Assembly: GCA_031261085.1 (NCBI GenBank)
Contig: JAISKB010000019.1
Coordinates: 1-52,389, forward strand
Origin: Christensenellaceae bacterium
GTDB taxonomy: Bacteria > Bacillota > Clostridia > Christensenellales > CAG-138
Length of the DNA: 52,389 bases
Reading direction: 5' to 3'
Both the position numbers and the translations under genes were made by a program. A model generated the notes under the pieces. It saw only the letters and a list, made by a program, of their open reading frames with translations, did no database searches and was not told the origin of the DNA. Below are positions 26,843 through 34,217 of this stretch, one piece after another. How positions within the stretch are numbered: the first letter of the stretch is position 1; each line of letters begins with the position of its first letter.

Positions 26843-27770
26843 CTCCCGTCACGCGGATTCGGGGGTCTACCAACCCGTAGAGTAAATCCACAACGAAGAT
26901 AACGAGCACCAGCATAACCGAGTATAAAATCGTAATGGCCATGATGGTGGGGTAATCGTTGGTGATGATCGATTTTACAAACTGCTCGCCTATCCCCGGG
27001 ACGGCATAGATGTTTTCCACCACCAGGGAACCCGTCATAAGGCTCACCGCCATAGGCCCCAAAAGCGTGATGAGCGGGATGAGGCTGTTGCGCAGCCCGT
27101 GCCGGAATGCGGTTTGCCAGCGGTTTAGCCCTTTGGAGCGCGCCAGCTCGATGTAGTCGCTGTTTAATACCTCTACCATTTCGGTGCGTATAAACCTTGC
27201 GGAGTTTGCCATAGGCGCCATCGCCAAGGTGATGGTGGGCAAAATAGTATAGGAAAAACCGTTCCACAGCGCAATGGGGAGCAGGCCTAACCTGACGGCA
27301 AATATATATTGCAGCACGACCGCAAATATAAAATTGGGTATGGATCTGCCCAATATGGCGATGATGGTAACGATGCTATCCGCCCATGTATTTTGCTTCA
27401 TAGCCGAGATGATTCCAAATATAACCCCTAAAACCGTGCCCACCACGATGGCTTGCAAACCCAGCTGCACCGAGGGCCCCACCCTGTTGATGAGCAGCTT
27501 TGCCACAGGTTGGTTTTTGAACTGGAACGATGTACCCAAATCCCCATGCAGTAAATTCTTGAAGTAAATGAAGTACTGCTCCGTTATGGGCCTATCCAGC
27601 CCTGCTTGCCGGTTTAAAATTTCGAGCTGCGCAGGCGTGAGCTTCTCCTGGTTCACATAGGGGGAGCCGGGCAAAGAGTGAATGAGAAAAAAAGTGCAGG
27701 TAACGATCAGCCACAATGTAAGCAGCATAATTCCTATTTTTTTTAATAGGTACTTGCTAAAGTTTTTCAT
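26835..27770 (-). CDS. oppB: Oligopeptide ABC transporter permease OppB-type
   Basis: A 311-residue permease with six predicted membrane segments. The N-terminal LLTLWLIVTCTFFLIHSLPGSP and the EAA-like loop near ELARSKGLNRWQTAFRHGL are typical of OppB/DppB. First gene of oppB-oppC-oppD-oppF-oppA, with a consensus promoter about 60 bases upstream. Together the five genes make a complete peptide importer. Confidence 0.94.
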   Translation of the reverse strand: MKNFSKYLLKKIGIMLLTLWLIVTCTFFLIHSLPGSPYVNQEKLTPAQLEILNRQAGLDRPITEQYFIYFKNLLHGDLGTSFQFKNQPVAKLLINRVGPSVQLGLQAIVVGTVLGVIFGIISAMKQNTWADSIVTIIAILGRSIPNFIFAVVLQYIFAVRLGLLPIALWNGFSYTILPTITLAMAPMANSARFIRTEMVEVLNSDYIELARSKGLNRWQTAFRHGLRNSLIPLITLLGPMAVSLMTGSLVVENIYAVPGIGEQFVKSIITNDYPTIMAITILYSVMLVLVIFVVDLLYGLVDPRIRVTGGA

Positions 27771-27830
27771 GGATGACCGCCCGCTGTCCTTTCCTCATCA
27801 TTAAAAAATAGTATTCATATATGTTTAGTA

Positions 27831-27859
27831 AGTATATGGCCCGATTGTCGTTTTGTCAA
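27831..27859 (-). promoter_or_regulatory. Consensus promoter of the opp operon
   Basis: On the minus strand a perfect TTGACA (27859-27854), 17 bases and TATACT (27836-27831). It is among the best sigma-A matches in the window. Confidence 0.85.
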
Positions 27860-28047
27860 TTGATTTCTTAAATTATTTTGCTGTGTTTCCATCGAAGTGG
27901 AGCGCCTTGGAGGGCAACGGAGGTGCATACAATTCGAATTTATTGAGGGCATTGGAAAAGTGATTTGTAAATAGCTGAACGCATATTTTTACAGCCGATT
28001 GAAATGGATACACAAGTGCTTGCGGTGAAAATTCCAAATGTCAATAT
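27860..28047. other. AT-rich spacer without a visible gene
   Basis: This spacer between the opp promoter and the tRNA-Leu terminator has no open frame with a ribosome site and no repeat that I can recognise. The whole gene-free stretch (27771-28088) is about 318 bases. Confidence 0.4.
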
Positions 28048-28083
28048 AAAAAAACCGAGAGCCGCCCAATAGGGCAACCCTCG
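28048..28083 (-). terminator. Terminator of the left tRNA-Leu copy
   Basis: On the minus strand a CGAG...CTCG / GCCC...GGGC hairpin is followed by seven T residues, directly after the tRNA 3' end. Confidence 0.8.
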
Positions 28084-28088
28084 ATTTT

Positions 28089-28175
28089 TGGTGCCGGTGG
28101 TGGGACTCGAACCCACACGGTATCACTACCAACGGATTTTGAGTCCGTCACGTCTGCCAATTCCATCACACCGGC
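28089..28175 (-). tRNA. tRNA-Leu (anticodon CAA), left copy, CCA encoded
   Basis: On the minus strand the acceptor GCCGGTG pairs with CACCGGC, followed by discriminator A and an encoded CCA. The anticodon arm ACGGA-CTCAAAA-TCCGT gives anticodon CAA (reads UUG). A long variable arm (TGGTAGTGATACCG) is proper for tRNA-Leu. The T arm GTGGG-TTCGAGT-CCCAC is intact. It is identical to the copy at 29286-29372. The 28 upstream bases are also shared and include a TAAAAT -10-like element. Confidence 0.96.
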
Positions 28176-28203
28176 GACACAGCCTGTATTTTACCATATC
28201 GGC
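28089..28203 (-). repeat. Left 115-bp direct repeat (whole tRNA-Leu plus upstream 28 bp)
   Basis: Identical base for base to 29286-29400. It starts exactly at the encoded CCA end. The right boundary is where GGC is followed by GTGAG here and AATGT in the other copy. The period is 1,197 bases. Confidence 0.95.
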
Positions 28204-28212
28204 GTGAGTTCG

Positions 28213-28341
28213 CTAACGGAGATTAGCGCGGAGCAAGTCGATATTCACCTTACCTTCAACCACCGCGCCGGGGAATAGGTCGGCCAGTTTCGATACGTTC
28301 TCGGCAGTGAGGTTTGGGGTTTGGAATTTCATTTTATCCAT
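28213..28341 (-). pseudogene. Truncated N terminus of a type III-like DNA methyltransferase (mod)
   Basis: From ATG 28341 the frame reads MDKMKFQTPNLTAENV, then SKLADLFPGAVVEGKVNIDL and LRANLR, and stops at TAG 28215-28213 after 42 codons. This is the characteristic beginning of site-specific adenine methyltransferases of type III-like restriction systems (leading helix pair LT..N...LA.LFP, then DxLR). The family normally continues for 500-650 residues with DPPYNTG and FxGxG motifs, none of which is here. The break falls within about 12 bases of the tRNA repeat. It lies 10 bases behind the preceding gene on the same strand. Resemblance is from memory of the family; the truncation is directly visible. 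Confidence 0.7.
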
Positions 28342-28351
28342 TGTGGTTAAC

Positions 28352-28978
28352 CTACTCGTTTATAACATCCAATTTTGATAAATAATCACGAATCCTGTTG
28401 TTGAGAAGCATAAGTTTGTTGTTCATTTCACTGGAACGATTGTAATCATTTGGGGTTAGTCGTTCCTTTTCTTCTTGCGCAGCTAAACAGTTGTTATCCC
28501 AACGTGGGTTAAATGCGTTTAGTTGTAAATAGCCCAGTTTCAAGATTTCATCATACAAATTATAAAAATCTTCTGGAATAAATGGATCACTTGCATGTAA
28601 CAAATCCTGTGCTGTCACAATATCCCTAGACGCGTTGCTATACACGCGTTCATCTTCTTCTTTTTGCGCAGGTTTATCTGCTAGTTTGCGTGATAGCCCC
28701 GGCGGTATCATTGCATGGATGCTTTTTACCATATCAAAAAATGTCTTTGATAGTTGACGATAAATTTCAAATTCTGCATCAAAGCGCACCTTGCTCACAT
28801 AATTCTTTTTTTCCAAACCGCTTTTGAAACTCTCTAATTCTTTATTCAAACGCAATTCATATTTTGCAGACAGCCTTTCTGCAATCTTGTCAGATGAGAA
28901 TTTAATCACTGCCGCAATGATGACCCCCGCACCTCCAATGAACGCAATAACTACCTTAAATATGTCTGCCCAAGTCAT
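28352..28978 (-). CDS. Unknown protein: N-terminal membrane anchor plus coiled coil, inside the R-M remnant
   Basis: About 208 residues from ATG 28978, which has GGAGGT seven bases upstream. One membrane segment (about residues 8-25, VVIAFIGGAGVIIAAVIKF) precedes a coiled-coil region (AERLSAKYELRLNKELESF, then KSGLEKKNYVSKVRFDAEFE). A helical C-terminal half follows with a conserved-looking LSKTFFDMVKSIHAMIPPG stretch. The start overlaps the stop of the degraded upstream gene (ATGA), and a methyltransferase stump follows after 10 bases. It was therefore part of the same operon. Similar hypothetical proteins occur beside mobile and defence genes in Bacillota. It is the only intact gene left in the insert. 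AT-rich relative to the flanks. Function unknown. Confidence 0.75.
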   Translation of the reverse strand: MTWADIFKVVIAFIGGAGVIIAAVIKFSSDKIAERLSAKYELRLNKELESFKSGLEKKNYVSKVRFDAEFEIYRQLSKTFFDMVKSIHAMIPPGLSRKLADKPAQKEEDERVYSNASRDIVTAQDLLHASDPFIPEDFYNLYDEILKLGYLQLNAFNPRWDNNCLAAQEEKERLTPNDYNRSSEMNNKLMLLNNRIRDYLSKLDVINE

Positions 28979-29158
28979 CCCAACACCTCCAACTCGGCTT
29001 GCAGCCGTTTTAATTCGCCATTCAGTTCGACCTGACGGGTAAACTGCTTCTCGCGCAGTATTCTTCTTCTCCAAAGTGGCAATCTCGCGCTCAAGCTGTT
29101 GCTGATGTTTAAAATGCAGCGGCAAGGTGTAAATGTCACTACCGTGTACGAAGATTCG
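28975..29158 (-). pseudogene. Frameshifted C-terminal remnant of a DUF4391-like gene
   Basis: Two frames joined near 29061 give a coherent coiled-coil tail. The upper frame reads SDIYTLPLHFKHQQQLEREI and ATLEKK; the lower frame continues ILREKQFTRQVELNGELKRL and QAELEVLG, then stop. Removing one A (minus strand) in the run near 29060-29064 restores one frame. An in-frame TAG at 29161-29159 ends the readable part upstream. The ending resembles DUF4391 proteins, which sit between helicase and methyltransferase genes in type III-like systems. Family resemblance is moderate; the frame break is directly visible. Confidence 0.55.
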
Positions 29159-29241
29159 CTACTGGAGGATGTTTCACCGCTCTCAGCGTTACTCATGACG
29201 GGATATCTTGCTACACGCTAACTTTGCCATAGAAAGAAGTT

Positions 29242-29275
29242 AAGCCCGCGCTAAATTCTTATTTAGCGTGGGCTT
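29242..29275 (-). terminator. Long hairpin behind the right tRNA-Leu copy
   Basis: A 15-base stem AAGCCCGCGCTAAAT / ATTTAGCGTGGGCTT with loop TCTT (one mismatch). On the minus strand it lies about 10 bases after the tRNA 3' end, followed by a weak pyrimidine run (AACTTCTTTCT). It probably terminates the right tRNA transcript. Confidence 0.65.
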
Positions 29276-29285
29276 GACATTCTGG

Positions 29286-29372
29286 TGGTGCCGGTGGTGG
29301 GACTCGAACCCACACGGTATCACTACCAACGGATTTTGAGTCCGTCACGTCTGCCAATTCCATCACACCGGC
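29286..29372 (-). tRNA. tRNA-Leu (anticodon CAA), right copy, CCA encoded
   Basis: Identical in sequence and shared upstream 28 bases to the copy at 28089-28175. All arms are intact, so both copies could be functional. Terminators and sequence beyond the shared part differ. Confidence 0.96.
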
Positions 29373-29400
29373 GACACAGCCTGTATTTTACCATATCGGC
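29286..29400 (-). repeat. Right 115-bp direct repeat
   Basis: Perfect copy of 28089-28203. The interval between the two copies is 1,082 bases and holds only the restriction-modification remnant and the membrane/coiled-coil gene. Confidence 0.95.
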
Positions 29401-29448
29401 AATGTGTTTGCAATCGGTTTTTCGCGGATGGTATGTGCCGGTGCGCGT

Positions 29449-29817
29449 TCAGGAAGAAGCTGCGGCGCTTTCGTATACTTGCTTATATTCCAGCGACAGC
29501 CGCCGGCTTACCATGCCAATAAACTTGGCGTTGCCAACCGGCTCCAAATAGTGCCGGCACAGCAGCGATGCCAGCGCCGTTTTATCCGGCTCCTGCCAGA
29601 TGGCGGCGATTAAGGTGCGGACGCTCCGCTCTACGTTTGCCGGAGTGGTATGCTCCGCTCTGGCGATTTCGGGATACAGTTGCGTAGTCATGTTGTTGAC
29701 AGCGTTGGGGTCCTCCATAGCCAGCAATACGGCGCGTACCAGGTATTGGTAGCCAGTATACTCCGGCGTGGCGCCAACGCCCAGGAGCTTGAGTTCTACA
29801 AAATCCGACCGTTCCAT
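29449..29817 (-). CDS. Orphan Spo0A C-terminal-domain-like regulator (copy 2)
   Basis: 122 residues similar in layout to the protein at 9330-9695: GVGATPEYTGYQYLVRAVL, then TPANVERSVRTLIAAIWQEP and VGNAKFIGMVSRRLSLEY, aligning with the Spo0A DNA-binding helices. The GN.KFI segment replaces the usual PTNSEFI. No receiver domain. AGGAGGT lies six bases before the ATG. Sequence divergence from copy 1 is large, so this is not a recent duplication. It sits directly downstream of the tRNA-Leu repeat. Target unknown. Confidence 0.8.
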   Translation of the reverse strand: MERSDFVELKLLGVGATPEYTGYQYLVRAVLLAMEDPNAVNNMTTQLYPEIARAEHTTPANVERSVRTLIAAIWQEPDKTALASLLCRHYLEPVGNAKFIGMVSRRLSLEYKQVYESAAASS

Positions 29818-29924
29818 GACATACCTCCTAGCCTCTGTGCTTGATGCCTATATTTTGACATTTTTTTTCGTGGTTTCCAAGCGATTCCGAATAAATTCCA
29901 ATAACTTCACTTTTTACGCTATAT

Positions 29925-29931
29925 TTCGACA
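29925..29931 (-). promoter_or_regulatory. 0A-box-like site (TGTCGAA) upstream of copy 2
   Basis: On the minus strand TGTCGAA lies 108 bases before the start of the second Spo0A-C-like gene. It has the same 7-mer and the same orientation relative to its gene as the site at 9189-9195. Confidence 0.45.
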
Positions 29932-29945
29932 GCGGCACGCGCGAA

Positions 29946-29975
29946 AGCACCCCTGCTTTGTCAAACAAGGGTGCT
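29946..29975 (-). terminator. Probable terminator of prs
   Basis: AGCACCC / GGGTGCT stem with a 16-base loop, followed on the minus strand by TTTC. It is a weak but plausible terminator 30-60 bases after the stop. Confidence 0.45.
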
Positions 29976-30003
29976 GAAATGCCGGAAAAAAGGGAGGGCT
30001 TTA

Positions 30004-31044
30004 TTATTCCACAGGGGTTTGGCAGCTCGCAATATCCCGCAGGGTAAGCTGCCGCTCAAAGCTCTTATCCAGCATGTGGCGGCTGGGGTTTTGGAACAAG
30101 TGGCTCATCGGGATGCGGTCGTGTATATGGTGCACCGCCTCGGCAAACATGGGCGCCGCCGAGAGTATTTTTATTTTATTGGAGGCGTATGCCGCGGGGC
30201 AGTTCACCGTATCGGTGGAGACCAGCAGCTTGATGGGGCTGGCGTCGATGCGCTGCACGCCGATTTCGCGCAGCACAACGTGTGAGAGGAACGCGTAAAC
30301 ATCCTTTGCGCCCTTATCCTTTAGCGCGTGGGCCACGTCAATCAACGTGCCGCCGGAAATCGTAAAATCATCCACCACGATGCAGTTTTTGCCCTTTACC
30401 TCGCCGATGACCTCAAGCACCTTTGCGGTTTCATCGTGCCCGGTGCGCATTTTATCGCCTATGGCCACGGTGCAGCCCAGCGTGTTGGCCATGCTGTGGG
30501 CGCGTTTGGCGCTGCCGGCATCGGGGGATACCACGACCAGGTCATCGTTTACGATGCCCAGCTGCCGCGCATATGCGCAAAGCAGGGGCTCGGCATACAG
30601 GTGATCCACGGGCTTTTTGAAGAAGCCCTGTACCTGCGCCGCGTGCAAATCCATCGTGATGACGCGGTCGGCGCCGGCAAGCTCAATGCATTCGGCGCAC
30701 ACGCGCGCGCGGATAGAAACGCGGGGTTCGTCTTTTTTATCGCCTTTGGCATAGCTGAAATAGGGGATGATGGCTGTGACGGAATTGGCGCTGGCACGCT
30801 TAAATGCATCTAGGAAGAACAGTAGCTCCGCGAACTCGTTGTTGGGGTCGAGTCCCAGCGTTTGTACGAAGTATACATCCTTATCGCGGATGCTCTCGTT
30901 GATACGCACGAACGTGTTGCCTTCGGAAAACATGATGGTGCTGCAATCGCCCATCTGCGTACCCAGATAATCGCACATATGCCGCGCGAAGTCCTTACTT
31001 GCGGAACCCGCGAAAATGCGGATAATGCCGTCAGTGCCAGCCAT
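30004..31044 (-). CDS. prs: Ribose-phosphate diphosphokinase (PRPP synthetase)
   Basis: Makes PRPP from ribose 5-phosphate and ATP for nucleotide, His and Trp synthesis. 346 residues, about 30 more than the common bacterial form. Motifs present: GLDPNNEFAELLFFLDAF, the metal-binding MDLHAAQVQGFF, the VVVSPDAGSAKRA loop, and the PRPP-binding IVVDDFTISGGTL. ATG 31044 is chosen because GGGGGAA lies just upstream and MAGTDGIIRIFAG is a normal family start; the frame extends 21 codons further. The C terminus after the PRPP loop is slightly longer than usual (SRHMLDKSFERQLTL). Confidence 0.95.
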   Translation of the reverse strand: MAGTDGIIRIFAGSASKDFARHMCDYLGTQMGDCSTIMFSEGNTFVRINESIRDKDVYFVQTLGLDPNNEFAELLFFLDAFKRASANSVTAIIPYFSYAKGDKKDEPRVSIRARVCAECIELAGADRVITMDLHAAQVQGFFKKPVDHLYAEPLLCAYARQLGIVNDDLVVVSPDAGSAKRAHSMANTLGCTVAIGDKMRTGHDETAKVLEVIGEVKGKNCIVVDDFTISGGTLIDVAHALKDKGAKDVYAFLSHVVLREIGVQRIDASPIKLLVSTDTVNCPAAYASNKIKILSAAPMFAEAVHHIHDRIPMSHLFQNPSRHMLDKSFERQLTLRDIASCQTPVE

Positions 31045-31208
31045 AAGCCATATTCCCCCCAAAACTCCTAATCCATAACACAAGTAGTATATCAAAATCG
31101 ACAGCATCCCGCAACGCGCAGAATCGGAAATTTTGCAGGAAAAACTGCATAACGTATTGCATGCGCGCGATTGCGCTGCAAAGTTCGCGCATATGCGCAG
31201 GCGGAACC

Positions 31209-31237
31209 TTGCGTTGCTTTGGGGCGCATGCTACACT
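31209..31237 (+). promoter_or_regulatory. Promoter for yccF
   Basis: TTGCGT (31209-31214), 17 bases, TACACT (31232-31237), about 48 bases before the GTG start. Confidence 0.6.
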
Positions 31238-31285
31238 GTTGGTAAAAGGGATTTACCCGTAAGATTACACGAAGGAGACATAGCT

Positions 31286-31651
31286 GTGCGTACATTAGGG
31301 AATATCATCTGGTTTTTGTTTGGAGGCTTTGTGCTGGGGCTGGGCTGGGCCCTCACCGGCGTGCTTTGGTGCATCACGATTATAGGCATACCGATTGGCA
31401 AGCAGTGCTTTAAATTTGCCAAGGTGTCGTATTGGCCCTTTGGCAAGGAGATAGAGTATGGCGGCGGCGCGGGCTCACTGCTGGCGAATATACTTTGGCT
31501 GATTTTTGGCGGCTTGGAGCTGGCAACTGCCTCGTTTGTCTGCGGCTGCGTTTGGTGCGTCACGATTATAGGCATACCATGGGGCAGGCAGTGCTTTAAG
31601 CTGGCCAAGCTGGCGCTCATGCCGTTTGGGGCAAAGGTGAAGCAGGGGTAG
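31286..31651 (+). CDS. yccF: YccF-domain inner membrane protein
   Basis: About 121 residues with two copies of the short YccF hairpin. The first is NIIWFLFGGFVLGLGWALTG followed by GIPIGKQCFKFAKVSYWPFG. The second is NILWLIFGGLELATASFVCG followed by GIPWGRQCFKLAKLALMPFG. The internal repeat is obvious. The start is GTG 31286 with AAGGAG upstream; the upstream frame lacks a site. The function of this conserved membrane family is not established. Confidence 0.92.
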   Translation: MRTLGNIIWFLFGGFVLGLGWALTGVLWCITIIGIPIGKQCFKFAKVSYWPFGKEIEYGGGAGSLLANILWLIFGGLELATASFVCGCVWCVTIIGIPWGRQCFKLAKLALMPFGAKVKQG

Positions 31652-31659
31652 GATTTTAC

Positions 31660-31790
31660 ACCATCCCCCAAACCCCTTCCCTCAGGGAAGGGGCATTTTT
31701 TTGCGGCTGTGCCGCTGCGGCATAAACCCGTTTCTGTTTTTTTGAGGTAAATTAAAATAAATTCTCACCGTAAAGCAAAAGAAACCGCTG
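31660..31790. repeat. Intergenic repeat, second occurrence
   Basis: CCCCTTCCCTCAGGGAAGGGG near 31673 and CACCGTAAAGCAAAAGAAACCG near 31768 correspond to CCCCTTCCCCAGGGAAGGGG and CACTGTAAAGCAAGAGAAGC in the cluster after ftsH. The palindrome may also act as terminator for yccF, since it is followed by a T run. Confidence 0.6.
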
Positions 31791-31805
31791 CCTAATTTCC
31801 TTAGC

Positions 31806-32297
31806 TCAACTGCCGCACTCGCTGGCGGCGCTGCGCAAAATATCTATGCCGTGGCCCAGCGCGGGCAATATGGCCTCCAGGCATTCGCGCACGGCCTTGG
31901 GGCTGCCGGGCAGGTTCACGATGAGGGTACGCCCCCTTATGCCGGCTGTGGCGCGGGAGAGCATGGCGCGGTCGGTGACCTGCAGGCTGCGCGCGCGCAT
32001 GGCCTCGGGTATGCCGGGCGCCAGCCGCTCCACCACATCGAGCGTGGCTTCGGGGGTTATATCCCGGGGCGAAAACCCGGTGCCGCCGGTGGTGAATATG
32101 ATATCCGCCGCATCGTCGTCGCAGATGCGCCGCAGCGCCGCGGCGAGCGCCGGGCGCTCATCGGCCAGCACGGCATATTCGCATACCTGACCGAAGCCGG
32201 CGCAGGCCTCCCGTATGGCCGGGCCGCTCAAATCCTGCCGCTGGCCGCTGGCCCCCTTATCGCTGGCGGTGAGTATGGCGATGCGATACATATTCAT
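31806..32297 (-). CDS. mog: MogA/MoaB-family molybdopterin adenylyltransferase-like protein
   Basis: 163 residues with the hallmark TTGGTGFSPRDITPEATLDV loop, an N-terminal RIAILTASDKGASGQRQD and VNLPGSPKAVRECLEAI. The family adenylates molybdopterin before metal insertion. Its start overlaps the stop of the MOSC gene (ATGA), last of four co-oriented cofactor genes. MogA and MoaB cannot be separated by eye. Confidence 0.88.
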   Translation of the reverse strand: MNMYRIAILTASDKGASGQRQDLSGPAIREACAGFGQVCEYAVLADERPALAAALRRICDDDAADIIFTTGGTGFSPRDITPEATLDVVERLAPGIPEAMRARSLQVTDRAMLSRATAGIRGRTLIVNLPGSPKAVRECLEAILPALGHGIDILRSAASECGS

Positions 32298-32734
32298 TCC
32301 TCCCCTACGATGTCTATCTTATCCCCGGGGCGGATACCGCCCCCGGTGAGTATCCTTACAAAAATACCTTCCGTAGGCATGATGCACATGCCTACCTGTT
32401 TATAAATTTGGCAATGCTGGTGACATTCCTTGCCGATTTGCGTGACCTCGGCCAGGCAGGGGCCGATGCGCAGGCGGGCGCCAACGGGCAGCGTATGCAG
32501 CGTGATGCCCTCGGTGGTGATGTTTTCGGCAAATTTACCGGGGGTCAAATCGGCTACGCCCAGTGCGGTCATGGTATCGATGCTTTCCTGCGCCAGCAAG
32601 CTGACCTGCCGGTGCCAATTGCCCGCGTGCGCATCGCCCGCGATGCCGTGTTCCACAACGAGCTGCGCCTGCGCCACGGGGTGCTTATAGGTGCCCTTAT
32701 GTTCGCTGATATTGATTGCCACAATGCTGGCCAT
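32294..32734 (-). CDS. MOSC-domain protein
   Basis: A 146-residue single MOSC domain: VEHGIAGDAHAGNWHRQVSL and GKFAENITTEGITL, then the short LPVGARLRIG and a Cys/His segment (GKECHQHCQIYKQVG). In this family a Cys is thought to carry sulfur for metal-sulfur or Moco-sulfur chemistry. Stand-alone MOSC proteins are common between moaA and mogA in Clostridia, as here. It lies three bases after moaA. Confidence 0.88.
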   Translation of the reverse strand: MASIVAINISEHKGTYKHPVAQAQLVVEHGIAGDAHAGNWHRQVSLLAQESIDTMTALGVADLTPGKFAENITTEGITLHTLPVGARLRIGPCLAEVTQIGKECHQHCQIYKQVGMCIMPTEGIFVRILTGGGIRPGDKIDIVGEE

Positions 32735-32737
32735 GGC

Positions 32738-33679
32738 TCAACCTCCAATTTGATGCATAGCGCGCCCCGCGTCGCTGCCGTTTTCCAAATGATGCTGCCG
32801 TGGCTTGCGCAAAATGCCGGCCCGCATGGCTTCTTCAAGCTGCGCGCCCTGTAGGGAGCGCAGGGGGATTTCCAAAGCGCTGTGCAGGCAAGGCTTTAGC
32901 TTGCCATCGGCCGTGATGCGGATGCGGTTGCACAGGTGACAAAAGCTGCCGCTCAGCGGGCGAATCAAGCCCACCGTGCCCGCGTAGCCCGGCACGCGAT
33001 ACAGCGCGGATACGCCGCTTTGCCCCTCGAGCGTGAGCGCGGGGCAGGCGGTGAGCACGGCATCGGCCGGGACGAAACGCGCGGCTTCCCATTGGGCGCA
33101 CTCGCCCAGCGGCATCAGCTCTATAAACCGCACCTGAAGGGGTATTTCCCGGGTAATTTGTATAAAATCCGCTATTTCATCCACGTTGAAGCCGCCGATG
33201 AGCACCGTATTGAGCTTGATATTCGTGAAGCCCGCTTCGCGCGCCGCATCCAGGCCGGCCCGCACGGCGTTTAGGTCCCCGCCCCGCGTGATGGCGGCAA
33301 AGCGATCCGGGCGCAGGGTATCCAGGCTGATATTCAAGCGCTGCACGCCCGCATCGAGCAGGGGCAGCGCAAATTTTTGCAGCAGCGCGCCGTTGGTGGT
33401 GAGGCACAGCTCCTTTAGGCCGGGCAAGGCCCCTATGCCGCGGCAAATATCCAATATACCCCGGCGCACCAGCGGCTCGCCGCCCGTGATGCGTATTTTA
33501 TCTATGCCCAGCGCGACGGCCGCCCGCGCCATCTCGATGCATTCCTCCACCGAGAGTATGCTGCCATGCGCCTGCTTTTGTATGCCCTGCGGCGGCATGC
33601 AGTATTGGCAGCGGTAATTGCATAAATCGGTGACCGAAAGGCGCAGATAGCGGATTTCGCGCGCAAAGTCATCCTTCAT
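32738..33679 (-). CDS. moaA: GTP 3',8-cyclase MoaA
   Basis: Radical SAM enzyme that starts molybdopterin synthesis from GTP with MoaC. 313 residues. The radical SAM cluster is Cys20, Cys24, Cys27 ([13 protein letters not shown]). The second C-terminal cluster is in [20 protein letters not shown]. The C terminus ends GG, the pair of glycines required in MoaA. It overlaps moaC by four bases (ATGA). Complete and apparently functional. Confidence 0.95.
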   Translation of the reverse strand: MKDDFAREIRYLRLSVTDLCNYRCQYCMPPQGIQKQAHGSILSVEECIEMARAAVALGIDKIRITGGEPLVRRGILDICRGIGALPGLKELCLTTNGALLQKFALPLLDAGVQRLNISLDTLRPDRFAAITRGGDLNAVRAGLDAAREAGFTNIKLNTVLIGGFNVDEIADFIQITREIPLQVRFIELMPLGECAQWEAARFVPADAVLTACPALTLEGQSGVSALYRVPGYAGTVGLIRPLSGSFCHLCNRIRITADGKLKPCLHSALEIPLRSLQGAQLEEAMRAGILRKPRQHHLENGSDAGRAMHQIGG

Positions 33680-34173
33680 AGCTTGCCCTCATCGCAGCCG
33701 GGGCGCAAAAAAACGCCGCTTTTGCCGCCGGCTTTTTTTAAAAGATAGATGTCCTGTATCTCCATGGCGCGGTCTATGGCCTTGCACATGTCATAAACGG
33801 TCAACGCGGCGACGCTGGCGGCGGTAAGCGCCTCCATCTCCACACCGGTGTGCCAGGTACAGTGCACGGTGGCTACGATGCGCAGCCGCGCGGCATCCAT
33901 TTGGCAAAGCTCCACCTGCACCCCGTCCAACGGGAGCGGGTGGCATAGCGGGATGAGCGCGTGCGTTTGCTTGGCGGCCATAATGCCCGCAATGCGCGCG
34001 CAGGCAAGTACATCCCCTTTGGGGAGCTCCCCCGCGAGGATGCGCGCAAGCGTTTCGGGCAGCATCCGCACGACGGCCTGCGCAACGGCCTCGCGCCGCG
34101 TATCCTGCTTGGCGCTCACATCCACCATGCGCGCCGCGCCGGATGCATCGATATGGGTGAGTTCGTGCTGCAT
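33676..34173 (-). CDS. moaC: Cyclic pyranopterin monophosphate synthase MoaC
   Basis: Converts the MoaA product to cyclic pyranopterin monophosphate. About 165 residues from ATG 34173 with AAGGAG upstream. Family motifs are [52 protein letters not shown] and the AGGKSGVF tail. First gene of moaC-moaA-MOSC-mogA. The window shows no moaD, moaE, moeA or molybdoenzyme. Confidence 0.95.
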   Translation of the reverse strand: MQHELTHIDASGAARMVDVSAKQDTRREAVAQAVVRMLPETLARILAGELPKGDVLACARIAGIMAAKQTHALIPLCHPLPLDGVQVELCQMDAARLRIVATVHCTWHTGVEMEALTAASVAALTVYDMCKAIDRAMEIQDIYLLKKAGGKSGVFLRPGCDEGKL

Positions 34174-34208
34174 GAGGGGTGCTCCTTTGCATAATACATT
34201 ACGATATA

Positions 34209-34217
34209 AGTATAGCA
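34209..34217 (-). promoter_or_regulatory. Extended -10 promoter of the moa operon
   Basis: On the minus strand TGCTATACT is a perfect extended -10 element about 35 bases before moaC. No Moco riboswitch fits in the remaining leader. Confidence 0.55.

Noticed and set aside
28204-29285. Insertion sequence between the tRNA copies
   Set aside because: No transposase frame, and the flanking repeats are a whole tRNA gene rather than a short target duplication with terminal inverted repeats.
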